From: Deltaproteobacteria bacterium
GTDB taxonomy: Bacteria > Desulfobacterota > Desulfuromonadia > Geobacterales > Geobacteraceae
Assembly (NCBI GenBank): GCA_021847245.1
Contig: JAJZUC010000015.1
Location: 1-43,727 of the forward strand
Reading direction: 5' to 3'
Length of the DNA: 43,727 nt
The notes beneath the pieces were generated by a model. The model worked only from the letters and a program-made list of their open reading frames with translations, was not told the DNA's origin and did no database searches. The number at the start of each line of letters is the position of its first letter. Positions within the stretch are counted from its first letter, which is position 1. The translations under genes were made by a program, and so were the position numbers. Shown here piece by piece: positions 26,991 to 33,763 of the stretch.

Positions 26991-27758
26991 ATGGCTACCG
27001 GCACGGATAAAGCGGTGCTGAACCAGCAGAACCCACACTGGGAAAAGACCTATGCGAATGTCCCGGAGATGTTTGGTGAAGAGCCAAGCGAGCCGGCAAA
27101 AAAGGCCGAAGTGCTTTTCCGGGCGGAGGGGGTGACAAAAGTCCTGGAGCTGGGGGCTGGTCAGGGACGGGATACCGTATTCTTTGCGCGTAACGGTTAT
27201 CAGGTATACGCTCTCGACTATTCCGAAACCGGGGTGGATACAATCCGGGAGAAGGTGCGGGCGCTGGAGCTTTCACAGTCTGTCACCGCATTACGCCATG
27301 ATGTACGGCAGCCGCTCCCCTTCGAGGATGAATCGTTTGACGCCTGTTATTCCCACATGCTCTTTTGCATGGCGCTCACCACCGCCGAGCTTGAATTCCT
27401 CTCCCGGGAGATACGGCGGGTACTGAAACCGGGGGGCATTAACATGTACACCGTCCGGCACACCGGTGACCCACATTGCGGTACCGGCATCCACAGGGGC
27501 GAGAACATGTACGAGGTTGGAGGTTTCATCGTCCACTTCTTCAGCCGGGAGAAGGTGGAGCTCCTGGCGAAGGGGTACGAAATTCTTGGTGTTGAGGAAT
27601 TCGAGGAAGGGACCCTTCCCAGGAAGCTGTTTCGCGTAACGCTGAGAAAAAGAAAGGAGACGAGAAATGAAACGGAAAATGATCGCGATTGTGGCCTTTA
27701 CCTTCCTTCTCGGAGTTTTGAGTCTTACCGGTCATGCGGAGCAAGCCAAAGAGGATAA
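26991..27758 (+). CDS. SAM-dependent methyltransferase, class I
   Basis: The 255-residue product has motif I VLELGAGQGRDTVFFARNG, the acidic end of strand 2 (YALDYSE), HDVRQPLPFEDESFDACYSH and RRVLKPGG. That is the Methyltransf_11/25 plan. The substrate is unknown; such genes occur in metal and metalloid islands. The last 31 or so residues run through the next gene in a different frame and look unlike the family, so the natural stop may have been lost. ATG 26991 follows TTGGAGA. Confidence 0.82.
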   Translation: MATGTDKAVLNQQNPHWEKTYANVPEMFGEEPSEPAKKAEVLFRAEGVTKVLELGAGQGRDTVFFARNGYQVYALDYSETGVDTIREKVRALELSQSVTALRHDVRQPLPFEDESFDACYSHMLFCMALTTAELEFLSREIRRVLKPGGINMYTVRHTGDPHCGTGIHRGENMYEVGGFIVHFFSREKVELLAKGYEILGVEEFEEGTLPRKLFRVTLRKRKETRNETENDRDCGLYLPSRSFESYRSCGASQRG

Positions 27759-28246
27759 GGGCACTGCGGGGCAAACCCAGATGCAGATGGGGCCTGAAAT
27801 GATGCAGGAGATGATGAAGGACCCCGAAAAGATGCAGCAGATGATGCCCATGATGATTAAAAATATCTGATTATCACTAATCTTCCGCACCTTCATTTCC
27901 CCCTCCCTCGATGGGAGGGGGGAGGGGGGAGGGTGAAAATGGAAGTTCTTCAAAACCATCAGCTTGCACCCCCACCCCAACCCTCCCCCATCAAGGGGGA
28001 GGGAGTGTTTTTGCGGCTTGCGGAAGATTGGTGATAATCAGGTAAAAATATGGGGATTGAGCGACAGCATGAGGGCGCAATGCATGAATATGATGCGGAC
28101 GCCTATCTTTCCCGACAGCCCGTGCAGCATCTTTGCCCTCAAACAGCAACTTGGCTTGTCTGAAGAACAGACGAAAAAACTTGGTTCAATCGAAGAAAAG
28201 GCCCGCGGTGAAGCCCGCAAGGTGCTTACCGAGAGCAGGCCAAGAA
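27667..28246 (+). pseudogene. Met-rich exported protein interrupted by a MITE-like insertion
   Basis: The first part (27667-27866) has a signal peptide and a Met-rich run, MGPEMMQEMMKDPEKMQQMM. It stops inside an inserted repeat. Beyond the insertion the frame at 28069 continues MRAQCMNMMRTPIFPDSPCS and LKQQLGLSEEQTKKL, which reads like a Spy/CpxP-type helical periplasmic protein. Removing the 185 inserted bases still leaves a shift of one base, so the gene is doubly broken. It then runs into a lipoprotein fragment. It probably once bound metal in the periplasm. Confidence 0.72.
27867..28042. mobile_element. MITE-like element with 23-bp terminal inverted repeats and 9-bp target duplication
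   Basis: The left end (27867-27889) and right end (28019-28041) are inverted repeats matching at 22 of 23 positions. TAAAAATAT stands directly before (27858-27866) and after (28043-28051), as expected for a 9-bp target duplication. The 176-bp element has no gene; its core is made of G/C-rich hairpins like those at 2.1 kb. It must have been moved by a transposase elsewhere. Confidence 0.8.
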
Positions 28247-28251
28247 ATAAA

Positions 28252-28336
28252 GCGGCGCCCCGGTTTCTACGGGGTCACCAGCTTTACGGAAGGGATCAGA
28301 GGGTTCAGCCTGGTTCTGAATGGCAAGCCGATATAG
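28252..28336 (+). pseudogene. 3' fragment of a lipoprotein gene (relative of 9535-10131)
   Basis: This frame reads RPGFYGVTSFTEGIRGFSLV then LNGKPI and a stop, matching RPGRGLSGGTTYSEGLRGFR..LNGKPI at the end of the lipoprotein at 9535. The rest of the gene is missing; the fragment is joined to the broken Met-rich gene. It shows a deletion or recombination between two metal operons. Confidence 0.75.
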
Positions 28337-28385
28337 GCTTGTCCCTGGGGGATCCCTCCTTCTCCCCCGCGTCCTGAGCATGACG
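28322..28385. repeat. 64-bp exact repeat, copy 2
   Basis: It is identical to 10117-10180, in direct orientation and 18.2 kb away. It covers the last codons of the lipoprotein fragment and the sequence after its stop. Confidence 0.9.
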
Positions 28386-28455
28386 GTAAAAGGCTCTTTT
28401 GTTGCTGAAAGGGGAGAAGCTTTGTTCTAAATTAGCGCCCTCTTTTGAGGTGGTT

Positions 28456-28505
28456 GAAAACGAATATCATTCTAACTTGACAGATGGTGTAGAAGTGTGT
28501 AAAAA
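28456..28505 (+). promoter_or_regulatory. Fur-box promoter of the ferrosome-like operon
   Basis: GAAAACGAATATCATTCTA (28456-28474) matches the 19-bp Fur consensus at 13 positions. It ends 2 bases before TTGACA (28477-28482), which is 17 bases from TAAAAA (28500-28505). Iron-loaded Fur binding here would block the promoter. The core TGAAAACGAATATCA is repeated exactly at 33243. Confidence 0.68.
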
Positions 28506-28599
28506 ACAATATCGATTATCAAAATCGACAGATACCTCTTTAGCTTTGTCCAGTCTATTCAAGAGAGAAGAACCGACTTTTTCATGAGGAGGAAATTCC

Positions 28600-28998
28600 A
28601 TGGCTCCTTTGAGTGTCCTGCCCGGAAGGGTGCGCTTCGAAACCAGCAGCCTGATCGGGTGCAGAGATGGGTGTCTCTTTCTTGAAGAGTCCATGCGCAC
28701 CAAGCGGGGGGTTCTCGAGGCTTCAGCCAATCACCGGACCGGGAGAGTACTGGTGCGGTTTGATGAGGGCATCGTCACCCGCAGCGACATCGAACGGCAC
28801 CTGGAAGATGCGCAGCAGGACATCCCCGCTCCGGGGGAGAGGAGGGTGGTGCCGCTGCCCGTCACGCCGAAGGTTCCCACTAGCGGCGGTTCCTCTTCCC
28901 ATGCTGGACACTTCGTCATGGAGGTCGCCCTTCATGCACTCCTCCCAGCACCGCTCGATTTTTTCCTTCCAGTTGCCGCAAGTGCCTTTCGGAGATAG
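28600..28998 (+). CDS. HMA2-like protein with GRxR motif, possible ferrosome component
   Basis: The 132-residue product starts MAPLSVLPGRVRFETSSLIG. A ferredoxin-like half (VLEASANHRTGRVLVRFDEG) follows, then a Pro/Ser linker and a C-terminal hydrophobic helix (VALHALLPAPLDFFLPVAAS). The N-terminal PGRVRFE replaces the CxxC of ordinary HMA domains; the same pattern opens the proteins at 29882 (DGRIRIR) and 30353 (PGRLRLAL). Small HMA2-type proteins accompany ferrosome ATPases, so a FezC-like role is possible. It has a strong ribosome site (GGAGGAAATTCC) and is first after the Fur-box promoter. Confidence 0.72.
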   Translation: MAPLSVLPGRVRFETSSLIGCRDGCLFLEESMRTKRGVLEASANHRTGRVLVRFDEGIVTRSDIERHLEDAQQDIPAPGERRVVPLPVTPKVPTSGGSSSHAGHFVMEVALHALLPAPLDFFLPVAASAFRR

Positions 28999-29184
28999 CC
29001 CCTTTCCGGAAAACCTCCTTTTGCTCTGAAGAGTGACCATCGTAAAAAGCAAACTGCTTGACAAGCCGCTGTGCCACGATAACATCTTAATAATGTGAAG
29101 CTTTTTTTGAAAAACTTTATAGGAAATCAACTGGGGAGACCCTAGGGCGGGAAGCCCCAAATTTTGTGTCACGGGAGGGTGGCC
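28999..29184 (+). other. Gap inside the ferrosome-like cluster
   Basis: No gene is visible. TTGACA at 29058-29063 has only poor -10 matches (TAACAT, 16 bases on). A small hairpin GGGC-N5-GCCC lies near 29140-29155. A second internal promoter is possible but not convincing. Confidence 0.3.
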
Positions 29185-29643
29185 ATGGGGAATGAGGAGC
29201 AGCGCGGGCACGAGGCGCATCACAAGCATGAGGGATACGGAAAAGAAGAAAGAAGCAAAGAGAAAATGGAATACGAGAAAAACGAAGGGGGGAAGGAGAA
29301 TATGGACGGTATCCACGTGAAGAAAAGAGACCTCTGGCTTGTGGCCGGGGGGGCACTTGGCGCCCTGGCAGCGCTCGGGCTCGGGAAGCTCTCAGGGAAG
29401 GTTCGCCCTGCAGCGGTTTGTGCGGTCCGCGAAGGATACGCCTTCAAAGAGTGGCTGGCCGGCAAGGCGGAGAAGGTAAAGGAGGACGTGGAGGACATCG
29501 TTGCCGAGGGGGTTCACCAGTATCAGGAGGGGCTTGCCGCCACGGCCGACACGGTGAAGCGGGAGAAGGATATTCTGGAGAAGATTGAGAAGGTGGTCGA
29601 GGAGAAGCTGGCCAAGATGAAGTCTGAGAAGGGGGAAGGGTAG
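29185..29643 (+). CDS. Glycine-zipper membrane protein with coiled coil, FezA-like candidate
   Basis: The 152-residue product has a very charged, His-bearing N-terminus (HEAHHKHEGYGKEERSKEKM). One membrane helix rich in Gly and Ala follows (LWLVAGGALGALAALGLGKL), then a long Lys/Glu helix (EWLAGKAEKVKEDVEDIVAE, VEEKLAKMKSEK) likely to form a coiled coil. This layout matches my memory of FezA-type proteins beside ferrosome ATPases, but the match needs a profile search. ATG 29185 follows GGGAGGG; the upstream TTG at 29164 is less likely. It probably shapes or coats a membrane compartment, by inference. Confidence 0.66.
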   Translation: MGNEEQRGHEAHHKHEGYGKEERSKEKMEYEKNEGGKENMDGIHVKKRDLWLVAGGALGALAALGLGKLSGKVRPAAVCAVREGYAFKEWLAGKAEKVKEDVEDIVAEGVHQYQEGLAATADTVKREKDILEKIEKVVEEKLAKMKSEKGEG

Positions 29644-29645
29644 CC

Positions 29646-29861
29646 ATGGAAAGGGAAAGAATGCGCAAGGGGATGGACTATTTCACCAACGCCCTGAAGG
29701 TAACCCTCGGAGCCGGAGCCGCCTTGGGAGGCGCCTATCTTTTCTCCCGGATCGGTGAGAAGCAGGACACCGAGGCGAGCCTCTCCCGGCTCGAACAGAT
29801 GCTGGCTGAGCTTGCCGCTACCGAGGAAAAGGGGAAAAACGCGGGCGGCAAGAAGAAATAA
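29646..29861 (+). CDS. Small glycine-zipper membrane protein
   Basis: The 71-residue product has one short helix (ALKVTLGAGAALGGAYLFSR) with G/A spacing that favours helix packing. A charged helical tail (SLSRLEQMLAELAATEEKGK) follows, ending in Lys. It starts 3 bases after the previous stop and is clearly in the same operon. It looks like a shortened relative of the gene before it. Its function is unknown; a membrane-curving or scaffold role in a ferrosome-like body is inference. Confidence 0.62.
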   Translation: MERERMRKGMDYFTNALKVTLGAGAALGGAYLFSRIGEKQDTEASLSRLEQMLAELAATEEKGKNAGGKKK

Positions 29862-29881
29862 CGGGACCGCTGGAGGAAATC

Positions 29882-30334
29882 ATGGTTGTCGCCAGTCATT
29901 TCGACGGAAGGATCCGGATCAGGGACGAAGGGCTGAAAAAGGAGCCGCTCCTCGCCAGGGTCAGGGAGGCTCTCCTGGCCACACCGGGGGTAAGTGCCGT
30001 GGAGGGAAACCCGCGGGTCGGCAGCCTCCTGGTTCTTTACAGTGCGGCGCTGACGGCGGTTGAGAAAATACTGGAGACCATCGCCGACCTTATCGGTTCC
30101 GGAGAGACGGGGGAGAAGACCGCGGAGTCCGGCAAGGTTCTGGCCAGGGTTCCGTTTTCCATCCCGGCGAAGGTGAAGAGAAAAGCGACGAATTTCGGAA
30201 TGCTTGCCGCGCTTCTTCTCAGCGTCGCCGCAGCCATTTTTGACCTGAAGAAGCTCCACATTCTTGCCGGAATTGTTTTTCTCGCCCTGTTCGGGGTCCA
30301 TTTCTTCGAGAGAAAAGAGTATCTTTTCGCGTAG
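29882..30334 (+). CDS. HMA2-domain membrane protein with GRxR motif
   Basis: The 150-residue product begins MVVASHFDGRIRIRDEGLKK, then has a ferredoxin-like half (TPGVSAVEGNPRVGSLLVLY) and two C-terminal helices (FGMLAALLLSVAAAIFDLKK; LHILAGIVFLALFGVHFFER). It has no Cys pair. The GR-x-R start is shared with the proteins at 28600 and 30353. It may dock to, or feed, the ATPase that starts 18 bases after it. It is a candidate FezC-like protein. The domain call is fair; the role is inferred. Confidence 0.72.
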   Translation: MVVASHFDGRIRIRDEGLKKEPLLARVREALLATPGVSAVEGNPRVGSLLVLYSAALTAVEKILETIADLIGSGETGEKTAESGKVLARVPFSIPAKVKRKATNFGMLAALLLSVAAAIFDLKKLHILAGIVFLALFGVHFFERKEYLFA

Positions 30335-30352
30335 GGCAAGGAAGGGGGAGGG

Positions 30353-32422
30353 GTGGACTTCCGCATCGTACACGATATTCCCGGAAGGTTGAGGCTTGCC
30401 CTTACGCTCCCCCGCTTCCCGGCCGTGGACCCTTGCGGGGTGGAGGCACAGTTCCGGGACATCGCCGGGGTCGAGAAGGTCTCCTTTTCCCCCAGAATCG
30501 GCACCCTCCTTGTTCGGTACGACCGGAAGGGGACTACACGGAGTGCCATCCTGGCAAACGCGTCGGCGGCTCCTATCCCTCGCAGCCGCAGGCCCCGCCC
30601 CGAGACGGAATTGGAGCGGAAGAAGAAAACGGCCGTCCGCTCCGGCACCCTTCTCCTCGCCCGCCCTCTCATTCCACCCCCTGTCCGCCCCCTGGTGGCG
30701 TTCTACGGGGCGCTTCCCATCTTCAAAAAGGGAATAATCGCCCTCCGCGAGAGGCGGATGAACGTCGACCTCCTGGACGCCTCGGCGGTCGGCGCCGCCA
30801 TGGCGACCCGCGAATTCCTGACCGCCTCGCTGATCTCTTTCCTCCTGAAACTGGGAGAATACCTGGAAGAGTGGACCAGGGGGGAATCGCGGCGGCTCCT
30901 CTCCGACATGTTCCACACCGGCGAGGAGTGGGCCTGGGTGGTCCGGGACGGCGAAGAGACGCGGCTTCCCCTGGAGGAGGTTGTGGTGGGGGATTCGGTG
31001 GTCGTCCGCATGGGGGGGCTCATCCCGGTGGACGGGGTGGTGCTGGAAGGGGAGGCGCTGGTTAACCAGTCGAGCCTCACCGGAGAGAGTCTCCCAGTGG
31101 CCAAGAGGAAGGGGCTCTCTGTCTATGCCGGTACCGCGGTGGAGGAGGGGCGCCTCCGGGTTCGCGCCACCCAGGTGGGGGACAAGACCCGCGCCGCCCG
31201 GGTGGTGAAGACCATCGAGGAGGTGGAGACTGTCAAGGCGGAAAGCCAGAGCAAAAGCGAGGAGATGGCCGACCGAATCGTCCCCTATTCCTTTCTCCTG
31301 AGCGGGCTTACGTACCTCTTCACCGGCAACTCCTCCCGTTCCGCCGCGGTTCTCCTGGTCGACTACTCCTGCGCCATCAAGCTCTCCACCCCGCTCGCCA
31401 TCCTGACATCACTTGCCCGCTCCGCCCGGCACCGGGTCCTGATCAAGGGTGGGAAATACCTGGAGCGGCTCGCCCGGGCCGACGCCTTCATCCTCGACAA
31501 GACCGGCACCCTGACCGAGGCCACCCCGGAGGTGGCAGAGGTGGTCTCCTTCAACGGCTTTACCCGCGAGTACGTCCTGCGGCAGGCGGCCTGCGTGGAG
31601 GAGCACTTTCCCCACCCTGTGGCCACTGCTGTGGTGCGACAGGCGGCGCAGGAGGGGCTCACCCACGCTGAGGAGCATGCGGAGGTGGAGTACGTCCTGG
31701 CCCACGGCATCGCCTCCCGGCTGCAGGGGAAAAGGATCGTAATCGGCAGCCGCCACTTCGTACACGAGGACGAGAAGGTTAATGTCTCCGCCGGCGAGCC
31801 GCTCATCGACGCGTTTGCCGAAAGGGGCAATTCGGTCCTGTATGTGGCGGTCGGAGGGGAACTGGCAGGGTTGATCGCCATCCACGACCCGCTGCGGGAG
31901 GATGCCAAGGCGTTCGTGGATGCCCTGAAGGGAAGCGGGATCGGGCGGATCGTTATGATGACCGGCGACAACGAGGCGACCGCCCGGACCATCGCGGCGA
32001 GCCTGGGGATCGGCGAGTTCCGCGCTCAGACCCTGCCGGACGAGAAGGTGGAGGTAGTGAAGTCGCTCCAGCGGGAAGGGCACACAGTGGCCATGGTGGG
32101 GGACGGGATAAACGACTCCCCGGCCCTTTCCCGCGCCGACGTGGGGATTTCCATGCGCCATGGCGCCGACATCGCCCGGGAGGCGTGCGACGTCCTCCTG
32201 ATGGAGGGGACCCTCGACGACATCCTGGCGGCCCGGGAGATCAGCCGGGAGGCGATGGAGTTGATAGCCCACAACTTCCGGACCATCGTGGCGGTCAATT
32301 CCGCCGCGCTCCTCCTCGCCGCGACCGGGGTCATGCCTCCGGTCTTCTCCGCCACTATTCATAACCTGAGTACCGTTCTGGTGGGGCTGCGATCACTGCA
32401 GCCGCTACGGGTGCAGGGGTGA
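30353..32422 (+). CDS. P1B-type ATPase with YSC motif and GRxR N-terminus, probable ferrosome FezB type
   Basis: The 689-residue product opens MDFRIVHDIPGRLRLALTLP, an HMA2-like domain without CxxC. The core follows: TGES, Y338-S339-C340 (DYSCAIKLSTPLAI) where CPC is usual, D382-KTGT, HFPHP and GDGINDSP. ATPases of this group (P1B-6) are the FezB proteins that load iron into ferrosomes, membrane-bound iron stores. Support here is the motif change, the arginine-type N-terminal domain, the neighbouring glycine-zipper and HMA2 proteins, and Fur boxes on both sides. It starts at GTG 30353 after GGGGGAGG. Iron is the inferred cargo; another divalent metal cannot be excluded. Confidence 0.8.
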   Translation: MDFRIVHDIPGRLRLALTLPRFPAVDPCGVEAQFRDIAGVEKVSFSPRIGTLLVRYDRKGTTRSAILANASAAPIPRSRRPRPETELERKKKTAVRSGTLLLARPLIPPPVRPLVAFYGALPIFKKGIIALRERRMNVDLLDASAVGAAMATREFLTASLISFLLKLGEYLEEWTRGESRRLLSDMFHTGEEWAWVVRDGEETRLPLEEVVVGDSVVVRMGGLIPVDGVVLEGEALVNQSSLTGESLPVAKRKGLSVYAGTAVEEGRLRVRATQVGDKTRAARVVKTIEEVETVKAESQSKSEEMADRIVPYSFLLSGLTYLFTGNSSRSAAVLLVDYSCAIKLSTPLAILTSLARSARHRVLIKGGKYLERLARADAFILDKTGTLTEATPEVAEVVSFNGFTREYVLRQAACVEEHFPHPVATAVVRQAAQEGLTHAEEHAEVEYVLAHGIASRLQGKRIVIGSRHFVHEDEKVNVSAGEPLIDAFAERGNSVLYVAVGGELAGLIAIHDPLREDAKAFVDALKGSGIGRIVMMTGDNEATARTIAASLGIGEFRAQTLPDEKVEVVKSLQREGHTVAMVGDGINDSPALSRADVGISMRHGADIAREACDVLLMEGTLDDILAAREISREAMELIAHNFRTIVAVNSAALLLAATGVMPPVFSATIHNLSTVLVGLRSLQPLRVQG

Positions 32423-32592
32423 CTGCATCCCCCTGAGCCCGGACTCTTCCCCATCCTCTCGCATTTCATCCCGGTCTCCTTTTCACTTTTCGCGACGTTG
32501 CCGTTCCAAACGTACCCTCCTTTGCAAGACGGAAGAAATCCCGAAACACCAGCGGTGAGGTCGATATTGCCAATGGATTCCGAAAAAAATTC

Positions 32593-32641
32593 TTGACAAC
32601 AATCCTTTGATGCTTTAAAAGTGAAAACCATATTCAATATC
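32593..32641 (+). promoter_or_regulatory. Promoter and Fur box of fur
   Basis: TTGACA (32593-32598) is 17 bases from TAAAAG (32616-32621). GAAAACCATATTCAATATC (32623-32641) matches the Fur consensus at 14 of 19 positions and covers the likely start site, so fur is probably self-repressed. The preceding stretch, 32423-32592, holds no gene or clear hairpin. Confidence 0.65.
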
Positions 32642-32662
32642 GATGTCGATGGATGGAGGTTG

Positions 32663-32740
32663 ATGCATTTCACCAATGCTACCCCGCCCTTCAACCTGCG
32701 TTTGAAAAACATACGGTTGCACCGACGAATTTCCTTCTGA
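32663..32740 (+). CDS. Leader ORF upstream of fur (uof-like candidate)
   Basis: A 25-codon ORF (MHFTNATPPFNLRLKNIRLH, then RRISF) has GGAGG 3 bases before its ATG and stops 3 bases before the TTG start of fur. In E. coli, fur translation is coupled to a 28-codon leader, uof, in the same position. Another overlapping frame starts at ATG 32653 but lacks a ribosome site. No homology is visible; the case rests on position only. Confidence 0.4.
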   Translation: MHFTNATPPFNLRLKNIRLHRRISF

Positions 32741-32743
32741 AGA

Positions 32744-33202
32744 TTGAATGCTTACTTTGCAGAGGTTCTATTGAAACGGACCGGGAAGAAGATTTTCTTC
32801 GATTTCATCTCCAAAAATGGGCTCAAAAGGAGCCGGCAGCGGGAGCTCATCCTTGACGCGTTTCTCTCCACGGACCGGCACATGAGCATCGAGGAACTCT
32901 ACCTGAAGCTACGGGCCAGGCATCCTGACATCGGCTACTCAACAGTTTACCGTACCATGAGGCTATTGGTCGAATCGGGGATTGCCCGTGAGTTTCACTT
33001 TGGCGACGGACAGACCCGCTTCGAGCACTTACCTGGGGGTGAGCGCAACGATCACCTCGTATGCACCCGCTGCAACGCAATTACGCAATTCGAGAATGAG
33101 ACTATCGAGAAGCTCCAGGGTGAGATTGCAGCCAGCCACGGTTTCCTCATCGAAACGCACAAGCTTAAGCTGTACGGCCTGTGCGCAGGATGCAGGGCAT
33201 AA
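32744..33202 (+). CDS. fur: Fur-family ferric uptake regulator
   Basis: The 152-residue product has the Fur winged helix (LKRSRQRELILDAFLSTDRH; HPDIGYSTVYRTMRLLVESG) and the dimer/metal domain. That domain has HLVCTRCNAITQFEN and a final CAGC; the two CxxC pairs form the structural zinc site. The start is TTG 32744, just after the leader-ORF stop; a TTG at 32771 with GAGG upstream is the alternative. It lies between Fur boxes controlling the storage and uptake operons and probably represses both under iron-rich conditions. A Zur or PerR role is less likely given the iron neighbours. Confidence 0.88.
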   Translation: MNAYFAEVLLKRTGKKIFFDFISKNGLKRSRQRELILDAFLSTDRHMSIEELYLKLRARHPDIGYSTVYRTMRLLVESGIAREFHFGDGQTRFEHLPGGERNDHLVCTRCNAITQFENETIEKLQGEIAASHGFLIETHKLKLYGLCAGCRA

Positions 33203-33243
33203 GCCAAGTCGAGACTGGACGGCCGTTTTTTAGTGAAGCAAGT

Positions 33244-33262
33244 GAAAACGAATATCAATATT
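33244..33262 (+). promoter_or_regulatory. Fur box downstream of fur
   Basis: GAAAACGAATATCAATATT matches the Fur consensus at 13 of 19 positions and shares a 15-base core with the box at 28456. It lies 42 bases after the fur stop, ahead of a possible small RNA. No strong -35 is visible. Confidence 0.55.
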
Positions 33263-33265
33263 GAT

Positions 33266-33405
33266 GGGGGCGATATGTGCGTTACGGTGATGGGGGGAAG
33301 AGGGGACGATGAGCGGAGCTGTCAGGATGCAGCTGTGAGGAAAGGTATTCCGGCAATTTGCGTCAGGTGTGAAGGAAGTGTTCTTTGCGGTGCACGCAAA
33401 TTTTT
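33266..33405 (+). ncRNA. Possible Fur-regulated small RNA
   Basis: A Fur box (33244) and an intrinsic terminator (33384-33405) bracket about 140 bases that lack a convincing gene. That fits a RyhB/PrrF-like small RNA made when iron is low. An ORF with ATG 33275 (MCVTVMGGRGDDERSCQDAA) has GGGGG upstream and runs to 33421 across the terminator, so a small Cys-bearing protein is the alternative. The start point is a guess. Confidence 0.4.
33384..33405 (+). terminator. Intrinsic terminator
   Basis: TTTGCG and CGCAAA pair around GTGCA and are followed at once by TTTTT. The stem has only 6 pairs, but the U-tract is clear. It separates the fur region from the Fur-box operon at 33452. Confidence 0.6.
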
Positions 33406-33419
33406 CGTGCTCACATTAT

Positions 33420-33438
33420 GATAACGATATTCATAATT
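33420..33438 (+). promoter_or_regulatory. Fur box of the iron-uptake operon
   Basis: GATAACGATATTCATAATT matches the 19-bp Fur consensus at 15 positions, the best in the window. It ends just before the ribosome site AAAGGAG of the DUF2325 gene, so its promoter must be very close and the message leader short. Confidence 0.72.
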
Positions 33439-33451
33439 AAAGGAGATGTCC

Positions 33452-33763
33452 GTGTGCATTGCCCTGATCGGCGGGATGGACAGGCTTGAAAAGCACTACA
33501 TGGAAGAGGCCGAGAGATGCGGCGTGGACTTGAAGGTATTTACCAGGTCGCAGGTGAATATTGGGCCAAAACTTAAGAATGTCGATGCGATTGTGATTTT
33601 AACCAACAAGGTATCGCACAATGTAAAAAAACAGGCAATGAGCACCGCAAAGGCAAACGGCATTCCGGTCTTTATGCACCACTCCTGCGGCGTCTGCACG
33701 CTCAGGGACTGCCTGAACTGCCTCATGATCATAAACAACAAAGGAGGGCATACGGATGCTTAA
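33452..33763 (+). CDS. DUF2325-family protein
   Basis: The 103-residue product starts MCIALIGGMDRLEKHYMEEA, followed by a Rossmann-like half (KNVDAIVILTNKVSHNVKKQ) and a Cys cluster HHSCGVCTLRDCLNCL. This is the DUF2325 pattern, of unknown function. The Cys residues may hold a metal. GTG 33452 is preferred because AAAGGAG lies 6 bases upstream; the ATG at 33446 touches that site. It is first in the Fur-box operon and overlaps the porin gene by 8 bases. Confidence 0.82.
   Translation: MCIALIGGMDRLEKHYMEEAERCGVDLKVFTRSQVNIGPKLKNVDAIVILTNKVSHNVKKQAMSTAKANGIPVFMHHSCGVCTLRDCLNCLMIINNKGGHTDA

Noticed and set aside
27890-28018. CRISPR or tandem repeat array in the G/C-rich stretch
   Set aside because: There are only two dissimilar hairpins and no regular spacers; the stretch is the body of the MITE-like element.
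29110-29160. Riboswitch before the first glycine-zipper gene
   Set aside because: Only short hairpins (such as GGGC-N5-GCCC); no match to the cores of the metal, fluoride or cyclic-di-GMP riboswitches that I can recall.
32653-32856. 67-codon frame before and into fur
   Set aside because: It has no ribosome site and overlaps the Fur coding region in another frame; the 25-codon ORF is better placed.
33233-33421. Small protein gene after fur
   Set aside because: Its first part is the Fur box and its end crosses an intrinsic terminator. Kept only as an alternative to the small RNA.
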